Shown here piece by piece: positions 22,400 to 32,969 of a stretch of 64,000 nt of DNA. Both the position numbers and the translations under genes were made by a program. Every line of letters starts with the position of its first letter. The stretch's first letter is position 1. The notes under the pieces are model-generated. The model saw nothing but the letters and a program-made list of their open reading frames with translations, was not told the origin of the DNA and did no database searches. This DNA comes from Adiantum capillus-veneris (lineage: Eukaryota; Streptophyta; Polypodiopsida; Polypodiales; Pteridaceae). The DNA is taken from positions 119,358,543-119,422,542 of the forward strand of contig CM043960.1 in assembly GCA_014529385.2 (NCBI GenBank), read 5' to 3'.

Positions 22400-23176
22400 A
22401 TCCAACAATGCCTAGCTGAAATCCCTTTACTTTAAATTCCCGAAGAAAGTAGCCCTATTTTATCTATCTTTGGGAAGTTAAAGTAAAGGGATTTCATCTT
22501 GACTCCAATCTTCAAAATATTAGTAGGAACCATAAGCCTGCTCCATACTAATCACCCTGCAGGTAAAGGGGGAGTTGTGATTGGTGTAGATCTAAAGCAT
22601 AAATAGTTGATTGCTTAGGTCCAAGTAGGGCCAAAGAATAATTGGGTTACTATCATTCTCAAAGAACCTTTCAATTACACTATTGTGAGCCTTTATGCAT
22701 CCAATTAAATCTCTAAAAGAACTAGTATACGGTATGAGTTTTGTTTACTTATTGATCCTCTCCTACTTATAGGAGATTTCAATACGGTCACTTCTCTGAA
22801 TGATAATTGCAAAGCTCTAGGGAAAATCATTCAAGGAAAACAAAACGAATGTTGGGATGAGCTATTTGATAAACTCACTTTGGTGGATTCATCTTCAATT
22901 TTTGGCTTCACTCGGTCGAACAATTAGAAGTTTATTTTTTTAGAGCAACAAGGCTAGACATATTGTACATGACTACAAACATGCTTCAAGATCATTGGTT
23001 GGTGAGCTGTAAATTTGACTTATCTTCACTGCTATCTGATCATAAACCTCTAGTTTTTGAATTACATAAATAATAGCACTCTTTATGATCTAGTTGGCCC
23101 TATCTAGACAGTTATGTATTTAGACTTGCTTCCATCAACGCCATAGTTAAATAAATTTTTGAAAATGCATTTTCTA
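22400..23176 (+). pseudogene. LINE A endonuclease region
   Basis: This is the continuation of LINE A after the copia insertion. Around 22560-22940 one can read GGVVIGVDLKHK, NNWVTIILKEPFNYTIVSLYASN, LLIGDFNTV (GDFN motif, 22772-22783) and WDELFDKLTLVDSSSIFGFT. This is the apurinic-type endonuclease/exonuclease/phosphatase domain of L1-type LINE ORF2, which nicks target DNA to prime reverse transcription. The GDFN catalytic motif is preserved, but stops are frequent. The N-terminal part, with the SWNV-type start, is not identifiable. A strong hairpin at 22418-22495 lies near the junction. Confidence 0.8.
22418..22495. repeat. Large hairpin next to the copia/LINE junction
   Basis: The left arm GAAATCCCTTTACTTTAA (22418-22435) is perfectly complementary to 22478-22495. 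Pairing extends inward with few mismatches (ATTCCCGAAGAAAG versus CTATCTTTGGGAAG) to about 31 bp per arm around a short loop. Confidence 0.9.
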
Positions 23177-23480
23177 TGCACATCAATGCATTTACTACTT
23201 GGGATGAAGCCATAAAGCACACTCTGAAGTCACTTATGATTTCAAGAAAAAATCTCATTAGGAAGAGAATGGAGTCTAGGAGGGCCTCTTTATTTGGAAG
23301 TTTAAGGGAGTCAAACCTTTAGTATAAATGCACATCAATGCATTTACTACTTGGGATGTAGCCATAAAGCACACTCTGAAGTCACTTATGATTTCAAGAA
23401 AAAATCTCATTAGGAAGAGAATGGAGTCTAGGAGGGCCTCTTTATTTGGAAGTTTAAGGGAGTCAAACCTTTAGGATAAA
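23177..23480 (+). repeat. 152 bp tandem duplication in LINE A
   Basis: Units 23177-23328 and 23329-23480 are direct repeats that differ at only about three positions (for example gaagcc/gtagcc). This is much closer than expected from the decay of the surrounding LINE, so the duplication is recent or was produced during assembly. Confidence 0.93.
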
Positions 23481-24290
23481 TAAAGCAATCAAAGGGAAGC
23501 TTTTGAATTCAAACAAGTAAAAGGACATTCCAATTTCCCCCCAAAATGAAATCTAAACTCTAGCAAGAAAAGTATATCATGTAATATATCTATGGAAAGA
23601 GCTTGATATGTAGATTTCAGGTCTTTAATCTTCGTTCAAATAGGAGATCATATCTATGAGTTATGGAGGTCCAAAAAGCATAAAGTTGTCCACCCCCTTT
23701 TTGGTGGGGAAAAGTGTATCCTTTGACCACTTACACTTCTCTTACACACCCACCATTCTTGCACACATGGCATGCATCTATTTGTCAAAATGTTAATCAC
23801 CTCAATAATCTCATGGAAAATAAAGAGGCCCTCCTAGACCCCATCCTTTTCCTAATGATGGCAATTAGTCTTACAAAAGAATGATGACAAATAATCAAAT
23901 CTCATCTCTTGAGAGTAACTCCTTAATTGACTTGTCATCCCTTGAGATTATTACTTTGAAAGAACAGCTTAAGAAAGAGGAGCTCCTAGAGGCCCAAGGT
24001 GCCATTGCTTGGACCAGACAATTTTGGGCAGGTAAAATAGATAGGTCCAACAAGAAAATGTTTTCTTTGCTAAAAAAGAATAAATGCATGGATTTTATCC
24101 CTATGTTGAGAAATAAATATGGTGGGCATGCTACTTCCCACAAGGAGAATGTGAAAATCACCAAGGATTATTTTTCCAATATTTTCTTACCTCTTCCCTT
24201 GAGAGATAACAATATTAAAAATGCTAGAGTAAATAGCTCAAGTGAGGAAAAAGATAGTGCCATTTAATTTGGCTAAACTATTAGATTTAC
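23481..24290 (+). pseudogene. LINE A linker between endonuclease and RT
   Basis: The region between endonuclease and RT. The open piece 23881-24267 reads LEAQGAIAWTRQFWAGKIDR, then SLLKKNKCMDFIPMLRNKYG, then a Ser/Glu-rich end. The 'K..F.LLK....I..L.N.YG.......E....YF..IF' layout is typical just upstream of the RT of plant L1-like elements. The preceding 23481-23880 has stops in every frame. Confidence 0.7.
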
Positions 24291-25085
24291 CTATCTTAGA
24301 AGTGGAGATAAGAGAAACTATTGGAAACCTGAAACCTAGTAAATCTCCTGGGTTAGATGGTGTGCCCAATGACTAACTTCTGGTTCCATACTTACTTCTC
24401 GTTTGGAAATAAGCCTTGGTTGTAGGAGCTCTTTCCTCTTCCATAAATTTTGGTGTGGTTCAAACTATTCATAAAAAGGGCTGAAGGGATGATCTGGTCA
24501 ATTGGAGACCAATCACCTATTTGAATTTTGTGTATAAGATCTTCGAGTCTTTGACCTTAGCTAGGAGACACATCCACTTATGAATTGGTTTATTCTTAAG
24601 GAGAAAAAGGGCCTCATTAATAAAGGAATGTTTATCTTGGATGCAATAATTTCTCTTTGGGAAGGCATGGAGTATGCAAAGGAGTCTGGTCAAAATTACG
24701 TCTTTTCCAAAATTGATTTTTATAAGGCCTATGAAAGAATAGAGTGGGATTTTATTCTAAAAGCTTTATATGACATGGATTTGGGAAAATTATTCATAAA
24801 GTTTTTTCATAAATCATTTGGAAATATATCAGCCATGATTGTTGTAATGGATCTCTTACTAAAGCCACCCCCCTACACAAGTCTATCAGATACGGATGCC
24901 CCCTTTGTCCTTTATTGTATGCAATTTCTTATGATGCCTTGGGTTGGTTAGTTAAAGATGCTATTATGCAAGGGAATATTAAAGCCATTAATATTTTTTA
25001 TTCTCAAGAGCAAATTTGCTTACAATAGTCTACAGATGACACCAATGCATTATTTAAAAATTAGGTTCAATTTGTTGAGGCATTT
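24291..25085 (+). pseudogene. LINE A reverse transcriptase, 3'-truncated
   Basis: RT palm and fingers of an L1-type ORF2: EIRETIGNLKPSKSPGLDGV (near 24305), NWRPITYLNFVYKIFE, then FSKIDFYKAYERIEWDF (24700-24755), RYGCPLCPLLYAI (about 24890-24930) and STDDT (about 25027) where the catalytic FADD/YADD box is expected. So the box keeps DD but has changed neighbours. Stops and shifts are present. The sequence loses LINE similarity at about 25085, before the thumb and any 3' zinc-binding domain, so the element is truncated or broken there. Confidence 0.82.
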
Positions 25086-25090
25086 TGGTC

Positions 25091-25240
25091 CCCGGGGGAT
25101 TCACTATGTTTTCTGGTATGGTACGATGCGATTGTACAAGATGGGGGGGTTTGGATTTTTTACATAAGTGTATACAATAGGGGTAGCCCCTCATTATTGC
25201 ATACTCATATCGTATACATAAGGAGGTGTTGGAGGGGGTG
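25091..25240 (+). mobile_element. Possible diverged third MITE relative
   Basis: CCCGGGGGATTCACTATGTT resembles the left end of MITE copy 1 (CTCGGGGGCTGCACTATGTT). Weaker similarity continues (the 'aataggggt...tcatt' and 'cgtatacataagg' segments, in the same order). The right end and target duplication cannot be defined. Confidence 0.4.
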
Positions 25241-25296
25241 CTACATACAACTACCTGGGCCACCTTAAATAGAATGGTTGTTTCCACAAAGAGAAG

Positions 25297-25298
<2 letters not shown>

Positions 25299-25360
<62 letters not shown>
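25299..25360. repeat. (GA)n microsatellite
   Basis: A pure GA tract of about 62 bp. Together with the next one, it produces artefactual open frames of alternating Arg and Glu. Confidence 0.97.
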
Positions 25361-25363
<3 letters not shown>

Positions 25364-25455
25364 GGGGAAAATAAAATCAACTCATATTCCTTCTAGAAGA
25401 TCATATTTGCACTTCAACTTCTACTCTCTTCAAGAAAGGCATTGGGGTGGGTTGG

Positions 25456-25457
<2 letters not shown>

Positions 25458-25545
<88 letters not shown>
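25458..25545. repeat. (GA)n microsatellite, longer tract
   Basis: An uninterrupted GA tract of about 88 bp, 97 bp downstream of the previous one. Confidence 0.97.
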
Positions 25546-25547
<2 letters not shown>

Positions 25548-26509
25548 CGCAGGGCTCATATTTCAACGCTTTGGTGCCCTTCGGAGGCTTTGTAACCCTT
25601 CAAAGATGCTTTTTAAAAATAATTCCTTTCAAGTGAAGGTCAATTTTGGAAATCTCCCTTCGTGCATGAAGTGTAGCCATGCAATTTTCCCTTCAAAGAC
25701 CAGTAGTATACAAATGTATATTATATATAAAATACATACATACATACATATATATATATATATATTTATTTATATTGCAGGCTGCTCTGCCACTGAACTT
25801 TAATGAAAGGTTGAAACTTGAAGCCTCAAACTTAAGTGAGCGTCCAAAGATTCAAGGACATGGGTCTTGTAGCAAACTCAAAGACTCGGTCTCTAAGAGT
25901 AAGAATATCGAGAGTCGACTCTTGACAATACTTGACTCTCCCCTGCACTCCTTGGAGATCTCCCCTGCACTTCAAGCCTCCAACTACGGTCAGAAGTTCA
26001 ACCTTCATCTATAATTTTCTGGGTGGAAGGCTCCTTACACAAAGCATTGGAGCTTGCAGGCCACAACATTGATGGAATCCCCTCTGCATGCGCTCCATCT
26101 CACGCTTGCTTGCTATGCATAACCAAGTGGCCCAACTCTACACTCCATCCACTTCTCTCCAACAAGGCTCATGCAAGCCAGCTCATCCTTGCCACTCATT
26201 GCATCCTAAGCTCCCTTGGACCCCCTCTCTACCACTCATCAATCGTCAATGTCGATGTAGGCCGATTTAGCTCGTTTTTTATATCCTTTGATAAAATTTG
26301 GAGTTTGTTTTTTGAAGTCTCAAGATTGGAAATGAAACCTTGCTTTGTAGATTATTCAAAGTGGAGCGCTTACATTGTTGATAGAATACTAGAGACTACA
26401 GTCACACAAAGTGATAGCTCTTATATTGACTAAGTGGCCCCTTAAATGTGAATTATTAAAACAATTCAAATTGTTAACATTGGAGTTTGCATTAAGACCC
26501 GAGAGCTCC
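25546..26509. other. Non-genic spacer left of the gypsy element
   Basis: A CATA/TA tract lies near 25737-25764. Open frames such as 26023-26433 have no recognisable motif or neighbour support. The stretch ends at the gypsy target duplication. Confidence 0.5.
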
Positions 26510-26514
26510 ATAAG

Positions 26515-26982
26515 TGTAGACGGCTGGAGAGTCACCATGTGGGAACGTGTTCTTAGAAGATGGGCAACGAATCACTTAGTAACTACTAGAGTAATTACTA
26601 TAGTAAAACCGAAGAATATAAATAGAGCCCATTACATTGATATCGGGTTGGCAATTGTAATCACTTGTATTAGCGCTTTGGGCTATAATTGCACTTGAGC
26701 ATCAATGGCAATATTGTTGGCTATACTTTTTCTCTGTAATCATATTCACTATAATCTCAATCATGGTATATATTCCGTGATACTTACTTCTCAACAGTCT
26801 TCTGAATCTGAATCTAAATCTGAACTTTATTCCAGTCTATAAGTCTGATTCTCATTTCAGTATCCACATTTCAGTCTAGTCTCTGATTTCTATCTAGTCT
26901 GCTGTCTGAAATATTTCCACACGAGTAGCTGAAATCCTTCAACACTGGAATTAGCTGTCTCAAGAGATCAGCTCCAATTCCA
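26515..26982 (+). repeat. 5' LTR of the gypsy element
   Basis: A pair with 37053-37520. A TATAAATA box at 26617-26624 is a plausible promoter, and a 'gaatct' hexamer repeat lies near 26805-26823. Confidence 0.94.
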
Positions 26983-26985
26983 TTT

Positions 26986-27000
26986 TGGCGATCACGGTGG
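26986..27000 (+). promoter_or_regulatory. Probable primer binding site of the gypsy element
   Basis: TGGCGATCACGGTGG begins 3 nt after the 5' LTR. The TGG start and position fit a tRNA-primed site, but I cannot assign the tRNA with confidence. Confidence 0.6.
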
Positions 27001-27055
27001 CTCGAGCTGAAGCTCGTGGACTGAAAGACTCTTCTCCCAGTTGAAGTTTTCAGCA

Positions 27056-28990
27056 ATGGCACCAAAATCCAATCGTGGCCGAAAATCTACCAATCGTGTG
27101 GACCCCATTCCTAAGGAGTCAGGAAGAGAGTTTGACCCCAAGCCAGAGAAAATGACTGACACTGAGGCTCAGGAGGAGCATAGTTAGGCTGATGAGGCGC
27201 AGGACTCACAGCACTCTAGTCATTCTCGACGCAGACGGGCAGAACGGGAAGCATGAAAGGCAAAGAGTTCCAAGAGTTCTCAGTCTCGCTAGAAAGATGA
27301 GCATATCAAAGGCAGAAAGGGAAGTCACCATACTTCTAGCAGACAAAACAGAGAAGATGCTGATACTGAGATAGAGACAGAGATTGATTGGGATGCTGAC
27401 ACTGACAATTGCAAGAAGGCTCCCAAGCGTCAGTCTGAAGCTAAGAAGAGAACTGGTGGGATCAGCAGTAATCGAAATGATTACACTATTTCCCTGAAGA
27501 TTTCTTTTCCCATATTCAAAGGAGGAAAAAAGGATGATCCTGATATTCACATACAAGCTTTTGATCAGTATGCTGAACTAAAAAACATTGATGAAGATGA
27601 TTGGGGGGAATACTTTCCACAAACCTTGAAGGAAGCAGCAAGGAAATGGTATTACCATTACCCTGCATGCCAGCTAGGATCATATAATAAATTACTTAAG
27701 GCCTTCAGGTTGGAATATTCCAAAAATCGAGGAGATGAGGATATTCTCTGTGAATTGGATCAGATCAAACAGAGGAATTTGTCAGTCCGCAGCTATGTCG
27801 AAAAGATCAAAGAACTGACCAGACAGTTGCAAGAACCACCGTCTGAGAAGAGATTGAGGGCATGGTTTCTGAATGGGTTCAGAAGCAAGAAGCTAAGAGA
27901 ACAAGAAGTACTAGCCCCTACAAAGAAATTCAATGATCTAGTTCAGTGAACATTAAAACTGGAACAGCAGGCTAAGAAAGAAAAGAGCCACAAGAAGAGA
28001 AGGACCAGTAGCAGTAGTTCAGCTACTGAAGCATCTGATTCCAGTGCAACATCCAGCAGCTCCGAGAGCAGCTCCAATGAATGGACAAAGGAAAAATCAA
28101 AGAAAGGATAATGGACCAAGAAAATTGAAGAAATGGCTAGGCAGATTGCAGAGATTAGCCACACAAGATAGCCGGTCCGGAAGATGGAGACTTGGTGTTC
28201 AAGATGTAAATCCAAGGACCACATCTCCATGGAATGCCCACAATGTACCTACTGCAAGGCCTTCGGTCACCTATGGAATAATTGTGGCATCCGAATTCAC
28301 CATTTTAAGAAAGGAAAGGATCTATCAGTGGTTGCCTACACTGAACCAGTGAAGGCAGAGCCAATCAAAGTAGCACAAGAAGAAGGATCAGGTACCAGTG
28401 GTACTGGTCAAGGACGTGGCAGATACCAACAAGGAATGGGCAGAGGAAGAGGAAGAAGCAACTTCTAGACCAGGAGCATGAATTGCTACACCTGTGGAAA
28501 GTATGGTCATTTTGCAGCCCAATGTCCAGATGCACCAGTAACGACTGCTACTGAGGCTAAGGCACTAGAGCCAGTCCCAGTCAGAGTAGTTACCAAGAGC
28601 AAGGGAGTGATCATTGAAGAAATTTCAGACATTTCAGAAGTCCCAACTAATCCGAAGAGCAGCAAGTGGGCCCAACAAAGGGAAGTTTGGAAGGCCAAAG
28701 GTAAATAAAATGTAGTAGATGAGTGGCAAGAGCAGCGGGAACTAGCAGCTAAAATCATAGAGGATTTAGCTAAGAAGCTGCCAGAGCAGCCAAAAAGTTT
28801 CGAGGCTAAGGTCATTCAGAAGATACCAGCCCAATCGACTGATAAAGATGAGTCAGTACCGACCATGACAGAGACCATGCTGGCTGTAGTACGTGGACTA
28901 GCTGATGAAATGGGAGTGGAAGGAAAGAGTACTACTGATAAAGAATAATGGCAGTGTGAAGACACTAGTTCTTCAAGCTCTGACAATCAG
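27056..28990 (+). pseudogene. Gypsy gag
   Basis: The ATG at 27056 opens MAPKSNRGRKSTNR, a basic N-terminus. After several stops, the capsid-like core (27560-27949) reads YAELKNIDEDDWGEYFP, EAARKWYYHYPACQ and YVEKIKELTRQLQEPPSEKR, which is typical Retrotrans_gag. It is followed by a Ser-rich linker, two linked knuckles CSRCKSKDHISMEC and CTYCKAFGHLWNNC (about 28193-28276), an RG-rich stretch and a third knuckle CYTCGKYGHFAAQC (from 28484). Its role is to assemble particles and bind genomic RNA. Most pieces share one frame with the protease and the first part of RT, so gag-pro-pol was probably one polyprotein. Confidence 0.93.
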
Positions 28991-29017
28991 TCTGACCAGG
29001 AGCGAGAGGAAATTCAG

Positions 29018-30073
29018 GTGAAAATTTATGATAGAATCCAAAAGCTGCTTGTAGAGCTGGAGGATATAAGAAAGACCTTACCTGAGGTGGCCAACTTTAT
29101 CAGACAACGCAAGAAGACTGAGGCAGAGGCCAGAACAGTGGACCTGACGGTTTTCCGGGATGATGAAGTTCCACTTATTCAGGTAGATTACAAGGTTAGG
29201 AAGCAGTGGGAACCTCTCTCAAGCGTCATACTGGATGGAGGAGCAGGAGTCAACATAATGGGAGTCCATCTTCAGCAAAGAATGGGTATCAATAACATGA
29301 AACCAGCACCATTCAAAGTAAGAATGGCGGATCATCGAGTTGTACAAGCGATGGGCATGATTGAAAACATGCAGATAAGAGTTGGGAGGGAAAAATTCAA
29401 AACTAGTTTCCTAGTTTTGGATGTACAGGGATCATATGGAATGCTATTAGGACGGCCGTGGTTAAGAACAGCACATGCTGTTCATGACTACGCAAACCAG
29501 AACTTAACCATAAAAGGGGCCAGTGGCAGAATCAAAATCCAGAACAACAACACCAAGAGCTGGAAAAAGGAACTGAGGCCGAAGGAGTTGTGTCAGAAAT
29601 ACCGAGCTAAGAAAATTGAGTGAATGCTAGCAACAATGAACATCTTTCCTTTGGCAGAAATTGATTTGAATGCAGTACTACTAAACAAAGAACAATATGA
29701 CAAGAAGAAGAGACAATTCCCTGATCAGTTTATTGAAGTCAATACAGAGGAAAGAACCGTTCAGCTAGCTGGAAGAATGGAGGAACCAGCTGATACTGGT
29801 AAAATAGAAGAATCAGTATATTCTGAAGAGTATCCACTGAATCAGAATAATGATTCAGAGATGAATGGACCTTCTTGGGACTACGCTAAAGACTCAACCA
29901 AACGAAAAGGAGGAGGACCAAATTGGTTGCTTCCAGATGATCAGGAAGTAGAGGAGTGGAACCTGGGATCAGAGGAAAATCCCAGAATGATCAAAGTCAA
30001 CAAGCACATGAAACCGGCAATGAAGGAAAAGGCAAGAAAAATGTTCCAGAACTACAAAGATGTATTTGCCTAG
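29018..30073 (+). pseudogene. Gypsy protease region
   Basis: Retropepsin-like aspartic protease that would process the polyprotein. The active-site motif is LDGGAGVN (about 29231-29254), the D-G-G variant common in plant non-chromovirus elements. It is followed by MADHRVVQAMGMIENMQIRVG and the conserved LLGRPWLRTAHAV (near 29445-29482), corresponding to the Ile-Leu-Gly flap end. Two open pieces (29018-29623 and 29624-30073) are in the same frame, separated by a single TGA. The linker to RT ends near KARKMFQNYKDVFA, with a TAG just after it. Confidence 0.92.
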
Positions 30074-30974
30074 GAACATACAGATTTGAAGGGAGTAGAT
30101 CCTGAAATTTGTCAGCACCGAATACCACTGAAACTAAGAGCTAGGCCAGTTAGATTGCAAAGATACCGGATGAACCCTAACTATGCAAAGAAGGTCAAGG
30201 AGGAGATTCATAATCTTCTCAAGGCTGGGTTCATTACGGAAGTAGCAAGTAGTGATTGGTTATTTCCAATAGTCGTCGTTCCTAAGAAGAATGGGAAATT
30301 GAGGGTTTGTGTTGACTATAGGAAACTAAATGCCCAAACCATTAAGGATCCGTTTCCATTACCTTTTACTGATATGTTGCTTGATGAGATCGCAGGATAT
30401 GAGATGTATAGCTTCATGGATGGTTATAGCGGCTATAACCAGTTACAGATTGCTCCTGAAGATAGGGCCAAGACCACTTTCATCACTGAGTGGGGAGCTT
30501 CATGTATCTGGTGATGCCTTTTGGCCTGTGCAATGCACCAGCTACTTTTCAGCGGTGTATGATGGAGATGTTTAATGAATTTCTTCATCGGTTCCTCGCC
30601 ATTTTCATGGATGACTTCACTGTCTATTCAGATGAGGAACAACACCTTCTATTCCTAGAGATGGTTTTTAAACGCTGTCAGGAGAAAAGGATTTGCTTGA
30701 ATGCATTTAAATCAGTATTTCTGGTTTGGAAAGGACAGCTACTGTGACATGTGGTTTCCTGCAATGGAATAGAAATGGCCAATGACAAAATACAATGTGT
30801 CCAGCAAGCTAAAGCACCTAAAACTGCTTCTGAGTTGAGTTCTTTCTTGGAGTATGTGAATTTTTATAGAAGATTTGTACACAAGTTTTCTTCTCAAGCA
30901 GTACCACTATATGAGCTTACAAAGATACCAGTAAATTCAATTGGACTGCTGAGTGTGAGGAGAGTTTCCAGAAT
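30074..30974 (+). pseudogene. Gypsy reverse transcriptase
   Basis: Clear Ty3-type RT: HRIPLKLRARPVR, VVPKKNGKLRVCVDYRKLN, DPFPLPFTDMLLDEIAG, FMDGYSGYNQLQIAPED, then MPFGLCNAPATFQRCM and the catalytic FMDDF (30604-30618), and the thumb segment SSFLEYVNFYRRFV. Two frameshifts break it, one near 30495 between ITEWGA and FMYLVMPFG and one near 30930. An in-frame stop follows GQLL at 30747. Catalytic aspartates are intact. FMDDF and the PFGLCNAPATFQRCM block resemble Athila-type RTs. Confidence 0.95.
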
Positions 30975-32930
30975 TTGAAAAAAGCCATTACCAATAAACC
31001 AGTCCTCAGGCAGCCGAATTGGGATATTATTTTTCATGTACACGTGGATGCTTCAAGATTGGCAATGGGGGCAATATTAGCTCAGCCAGATGGCCGAATA
31101 GACTATCCGATCTATTTTGCTAGTCGAAGATTCAGTCAGGCTGAACAAAGCTATACGACATCTGAAAGAGAAGCCCTCATAATGGGTTTTAGCGCTACAA
31201 AGTTCAGGCATTACCTATTGGGGAAGTTATTCCATTTTTATGTGGATCATCAAGCTCTTCTGTTTCTGATTAACAAAGTCATTATTCAAGGCAGGCTGAT
31301 AAGATGGATGATGTTCCTTATGGAATTTGAATTCATAATTTTCTATAAGCCTGGACAAAACCACTGTGGAGCTGACTTTCTTTCCAGAAGTACAGAAGGA
31401 TATTCGGAATCACCTCTAAGAGATGAACCAGTGGATGCTGATTTATTTCAGTTAAAAGTAGAAGAATCAGTGGATCCTGAATGGTATGATATTTATCAAT
31501 TCCTTTCCCAAGGTTCCTTTCCAGAGGATTGGAAGCAGAATCAGAAGAAGTCTCTGATCATAAAAACCCTGAAATTAACCATCATTGGGGGAGTACTTTA
31601 TCGATTGGGAGTGGATGGTATACTTCAGAGATGTGTCCCTACGGAGGGAAGAATGCAAGTTATCTCAGAAGCGCATAATGGAGAGTCTGGGGGACACTTT
31701 TCCAACGAAGTGACCTACAAGAAGATTCTGCAAGCAGGCCTGTGGTGGCAAACAATGTTTGCTGATGTCAGAAGCTTTTGTAAAACTTGTGACATATGCC
31801 AAAGAATGGGCCGACCAACAGCTGCAGACATGACTCCCTTAATGCCAATACAACCATTGGGAGTATTCATGAAATGGGGACTAGATTTTATGGGACCTTT
31901 TAAGAAGGTGACTCCCAGGAAGAACAAATACATTGTGATGGCTACTTGTTATGTTACCAAGTGGGATGAAGCTAAAGCTCTTCCTGACAATACAGCCAAG
32001 TCAACTGCAAGGTTTCTGTTTGAGAATATTGTCTGTCGATATGGATGTCCAGTGGAAATTGTGACTGATCAAGGGACACATTTCATCAATGATACTATGG
32101 AAATCCTATTGGATAGGCTTTCAGTCAAGCATCGAAAATCTACTCCTTACTATCCCAGATGCAATGGATAGGCTGAAAGTAGTAATAAGACAATTAAGAC
32201 TATTCTCACTAAGGTGGTGCAAAAGAAACCAGACCAGTGGGATTTGAAGCTTCAGACTGCTCTCTGGGCTTATAGGACAGCTTATAAGGTAACTACTGGA
32301 ATGACACCATTCAGAATGGTGTATGGTACTGAAGTTGTGGTTCCTATGGAGTTTGTAATCCCTAGTGTGAGAATGGTTGTAAAGTATGGACTAGACTTCA
32401 ACCATAATCTTAAGAAAAGACTGGATGAACTGATGCAGTTAGATGAACTTAGGCAAAGAGCTATATTGGAACAGGAAATTGTTCAACAAAGAAGGCAGCA
32501 CTAGCATGATCGTCGAATTAAAGTATGAGAATTCCAGAAAGGAGACTTAGTGCTTCTATATCAGTCTAAATTGGGTCCAAAGAAGCCGAATTTGAAGATT
32601 GCCTGGGCAGGACCTTTTGAGGTAGATTGGGTCTTCTCCAATGGCACAGTCAGATTAAAAGATTTATCTGGACTGATGTTTCCGGGAGTATATAATGGAG
32701 CAAAGATCAAACTTTATTATTCAGAGACCAGAGAAACTGGGTTAGAAGAAGTCACTAAGGAACTGGAGGTTGTTGATCAAGAGATACCAGAATCAGATAT
32801 TTTTGGTCTTTTCCATGTACAACGAGTTCTAGATTTAGAACCAGTACCTGAAGAATCAAATCAGGCTGATTTAAGAACCAGTACCATTATGGTCCAGGCA
32901 GAGTGGGAACCAGATCAGAACCAGTATTAA
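30975..32930 (+). pseudogene. Gypsy RNase H and integrase
   Basis: RNase H reads VHVDASRLAMGAILAQPDG, SEREALIMGFSATKFRHYLLG and PGQNHCGADFLSRS (31035-31390). The integrase zinc domain uses AHNGESGGHF and CKTCDIC (31670-31800). The DDE core follows: WGLDFMGPF, EIVTDQGTHF, and Glu in AESSNKT (D near 31880 and 32067, E near 32175), then YRTAYKVTTGMTPFRMVYGTE. The C-terminal part reads QKGDLVLLYQSK and WAGPFEVDWVF. Only three stops (32169, 32502, 32526) interrupt a frame of about 650 codons, which ends with TAA at 32928. No chromodomain is seen. The frame continues into the extra ORF after that stop. Confidence 0.95.
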
Positions 32931-32969
32931 CACACTTTCCAAATTTTAAGTGGCCAACGGTCAAGTGGT

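Noticed and set aside
26023-26433. 136-codon open frame as a host gene
   Set aside because: No domain, no splice-compatible neighbours and biased only by chance composition.
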